This document shows, piece by piece, positions 61,438 through 64,000 of a DNA stretch of 64,000 nt (within the stretch, counting starts at the first letter, position 1; every line of letters begins with the position of its first letter). Source of the stretch: Alisma plantago-aquatica. Lineage: Eukaryota > Streptophyta > Magnoliopsida > Alismatales > Alismataceae. A program made the translations under genes and the position numbers. The notes below the pieces were generated by a model. It had not been told where the DNA came from and ran no database searches. It saw only the letters and a list, made by a program, of their open reading frames with translations. The stretch lies in assembly GCA_963693085.1 (NCBI GenBank), contig OY856409.1, positions 503,645,303 through 503,709,302 of the forward strand, read 5' to 3'.

Positions 61438-61573
61438 ATGTATTGTATGGAAAACGTAGAAAAAGTGATTCTAATAGTTGGTGACTTGTTTGGACGAAAA
61501 TAGATCTTTACCTTGTGCAAAAATGGCTATAATTCAGCCTAAGTGTTCCCCTACTCAAAGGGACACCCCCAGC

Positions 61574-61581
61574 TATAAATA
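61574..61581 (+). promoter_or_regulatory. TATA box of the Sirevirus-like LTR
   Basis: TATAAATA in the context AGCTATAAATAGGACC, a good plant TATA consensus. Confidence 0.7.
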
Positions 61582-62336
61582 GGACCACTTAGAGTTCATT
61601 CCAAGGTTGCTCATTCCATATATGCTTGGTTCTTGCTTAGTTGAGAGTGTTGCATCCCTTTGAGCCCCTTTCTCTCTCTACCCTCAAGTCAAATCCATGA
61701 GTATGAGTGAGTTAGGATCTATTGTGAGAGAGCTATCCCTTGTATCCATGTAAATCTCTCCACCTCCATCTTCCTACCCCTTTCCTATTGAAGAAAATGC
61801 TTGAAGATCTTCTCCGAGTGAAGGAGAAGGAATTGATGTTCTTTAAGGTTGAAGAAAGCATGGTGTTCTAGATCTCCAAGTGAAGGAGATAGGCAAGGTG
61901 GATGTTCAAGAAGGATAGGTAATTCCTTGAAGGCCAAAGACTTGAAGATGGAGTGGGTAAGTCCTTGTTGAAGGTTGAAGACTCCCTGGTTCAAGTGGGT
62001 AAGTTCCTTCGGTAGGTTGAAGATCCTTGCTTGAGGTGTTAAGTCCTTAGATGAATTTGGTTTTGTCTTGTAATCTTATGAATGAATATAAGAGCATCAA
62101 GATTGCAAAGTCCTAGAGATTAACCACCTCTAGTTTGAAGTGTGGAACCACTCTAAACCACATTGTCCAAGTGTATGCTATCATTGTCTCTCATCCTTGT
62201 TGTGCTTGTTAGTTAGGACTTCAAATTGGCTGCATGCTTAAGCTTTTGCACTTAATATAATTTGAAGGTCTAATCTATTTTGTGAGATTTGTGAAGCTCT
62301 ATTTACCCCCCCCCCTAGAGCCCTTGAGCCAACAAG

Positions 62337-62348
62337 TGGTATCAAAGC
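62337..62348 (+). promoter_or_regulatory. Primer-binding site of the Sirevirus-like element
   Basis: TGGTATCAAAGC, one base different from the standard tRNA-Met site (A for G at position 9), two bases after the LTR end. Confidence 0.88.
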
Positions 62349-62384
62349 AGGACTTCTCCAAGCTACTTCCACAAGTAGGAGAAG

Positions 62385-64000
62385 ATGGGCAATTTAGCAC
62401 TTGGATCTCTCAACTTAGAGGGAAGCTTCTCCATGCGACCTCCGATCTTCGACGGCACCAACTTCCTCTATTGGAAGAGAAGAATGTAGTTCTATCTCAA
62501 AGGAGTAAGCTATGAGATGTGGAAGGTGGTGCACCTAAAGTATGAAGATCCAAAGGGGGAAATCTCCACATGGATGGAAACTCAAATGAAGCAAGCTCAG
62601 CTCAATGCCAAAGCCATGAGCATCATCTATGCATCCCTCACTCCATCCAAGTTCAACCAGATCTCTTCATGGGACACCACACATGAGATTTGAAACAAGT
62701 TATGTGTCACCTATGAGGGAATGGAGCAATGAAGGAAGCCAAGATCTACATGCTTGGTGGTCTACTTGAGAACCTCAAGATGGGAAAGAATGAAAGAGTG
62801 GCAGACATGTACACAAGGCTCAATGTCATCATCAATGGATTGGTAGCCCTTGGTAGTGTGATGGACAAAGGCAAAATCAACTCAAAGATCTTGAGATCCC
62901 TTCCAAAGAGATGGGAGCCCAAGGTGGCATCCATTGAAGAAGTGTACAAGCTTAGTGAATTGTCAACCGAGGAGCTGGTCGGCAACCTTCAAGCTCATGA
63001 GCCAAGGCTAGATAAGCAAGAAGAAGAAGAAAATAAAGAAGAGAAGGAGTCCAAGAAGATCTAGGACACAACCTTCAAAACTCAAATTGAAGAGATGGTT
63101 TGACAGCAACAACTTGCTCTCAAGTCCCCTACTCCTTCCTCAAGTGAAGATGAAGGCCCAAATGAGCATGAAGCTAACTACTCCAAGGGAAAGCACTTTA
63201 AAGGGAAGCATTCTTCATCTACTCCTAGGTGCTATGAATGTGGCCAAAAAGGCCATTACAAGAGTGACTGCCCCAAGGCCAAGAAGAGCCATCACAAGAG
63301 CAACCACAGAAGGATAAGGAGTATAAGAAGTAAGACAAACAACAGAAAGGAGAAGAAAGAAAGAAGAAGGAAAGATGCAGCTCATGCAGCTTGAGAGGAG
63401 TCTTCCTCAAGTTCTTCTAGCTTCGAAGATGGAGAATGACACCTTGCTCTCATGGACTCTACAAGTGATGATGTAGGTGAGGTAAGTGAGGTAAGTGAAG
63501 TCAATTTGCATGAGTTGTCTAAAGAAACTCTTATTGATATGCTTAATACTTGATAGTCGTCTTTTACTAAATGCAAAGCTAAAAAGAAAAGGTTAGGAAA
63601 AATTATAGATGATCTTTATGCAAAGATTGAGATTCTTGATCAAAATGAAAAGTTGCACCTTGATAGTATTAATACTTTGCAAGGGCAATTTCTTGATCTT
63701 GAGCTCCAATACAATGGAGTTGAAGTTGAGAATGATGTTCACCTTAACACCATTTCTACTCTTAAGGAAGAAAGCCAAAAATGCCAAGATGAGATTGATG
63801 TTCTTAAAATTGAAAATGTAGAACTTAACCTCATTGATGAAGCTAGGAAGCAATAAACTCATGCTTATCAAAAAGAAATTATTTTGCTTAAATCTGAAAA
63901 TGCTAAGTTTCTTGCTCAAGTTAATGACCTATATTCTAGACCTATTTTGCAAAGTAATGAGGTAACTAACACTGCTCTAGAACGAAATTCTTTTCATACC
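62385..64000 (+). pseudogene. Sirevirus-like gag, broken, running off the window
   Basis: Start at the ATG at 62385 (MGNLALGSLNLEG), then RPPIFDGTNFLYWKRRM, a typical copia gag opening. An in-frame TAG follows where Gln is usual, then a TGA in place of Trp (near 62691). A one-base deletion near 62726 shifts into the block 62729-63064 (IYMLGGLLENLKMGKNERVA, ILRSLPKRWEPKVASIEE, LSTEELVGNLQAHE). After two stops, a frame with Ser/Glu- and Lys-rich linkers contains an intact CCHC knuckle, CYECGQKGHYKSDC (63230-63271). The C-terminal part (about 63540-63860) is predicted coiled coil, rich in Leu/Glu/Asn; a long coiled-coil gag tail is usual in Sireviruses. Pol is outside the window. Confidence 0.85.

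Larger units (their letters stand above)
60986..62334 (+). mobile_element. Sirevirus-like copia 5' LTR
   Basis: Ends GAGCCAACA two bases before a PBS. The start is placed at TGTTAGGTAC (60986), which mirrors the CCAACA end but cannot be checked because the 3' LTR is outside the window. In order: four GGTCGAGTT palindromes (61218-61437), a TATA box (61574-61581), a leader rich in AAGGTTGAAG words (61800-62050), and a C-rich run (62307-62315) near the end. Palindromic repeats in U3 are a known trait of Sirevirus LTRs. Confidence 0.75.

Overview
The window looks like intergenic DNA from a large, repeat-rich flowering-plant genome. It is AT-rich, scattered with AAACCCTAA-type telobox words, and made almost entirely of LTR retrotransposons inserted into one another. 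I see no host protein gene, tRNA, rRNA or CRISPR array. Open frames are short and are either broken gag/pol fragments or by-products of tandem repeats. No species can be named from the sequence alone.

The left three quarters (about 1-48942) is one nested stack. The outermost unit is an old plus-strand Ty1/copia element (Copia-1). Its interrupted 5' LTR is at 19424-19718 and 37365-38745, its decayed gag-PR-INT-RT-RH at 43110-46960, and its 3' LTR at 46969-48942. A minus-strand LTR of the same copia family (11379-12912 plus 19302-19423) lies head-to-head against it. Into these were inserted: element A (plus; 5' LTR remnant, PBS, non-coding interior, 3' LTR ending at 11378); an LTR composite at 12913-19296 (TSD TTGTG); a gag-only minus-strand Gypsy-like element at 19719-37364 (near-perfect TSD GATTG/AATTG); and a solo LTR at 39555-42612 (TSD GTGCA). 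Further elements sit inside those: a solo LTR at 7648-10966 (TSD CATAC), a GC-rich tRNA-type SINE at 4009-4241 (15-bp TSD), an LTR ending at 1616, and a Ty3/Gypsy element at 25582-34958 (TSD TGCAA) that keeps RNase H and integrase remnants. Paralogous empty sites elsewhere in the window support several insertions.

The right part (49058-60923) is one element with exceptionally long LTRs: two copies of about 5.35 kb around an interior of only 1.14 kb, with TSD TTGAT, PBS TGGTATCAGAGC, a polypurine tract and a short gag-like relic. Each LTR carries three repeat systems: a field of AAACGGTTT/AAACCGTTT hairpins, a 57-bp tandem array and a 36/48-bp tandem array. The two LTR copies differ in ways that point to hairpin-associated loss and repeat-unit gain.

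The right edge (60986-64000) is the 5' end of a Sirevirus-like copia element: LTR with TATA box and palindromes, PBS, and a gag broken by stops but with an intact CCHC knuckle. Its pol lies beyond the window.

No genes here work together in a pathway. The story is one of insertion order, decay and LTR structure. The parts most worth a second look are the giant-LTR element with its hairpin field, and a palindromic motif shared by LTRs of two different superfamilies.
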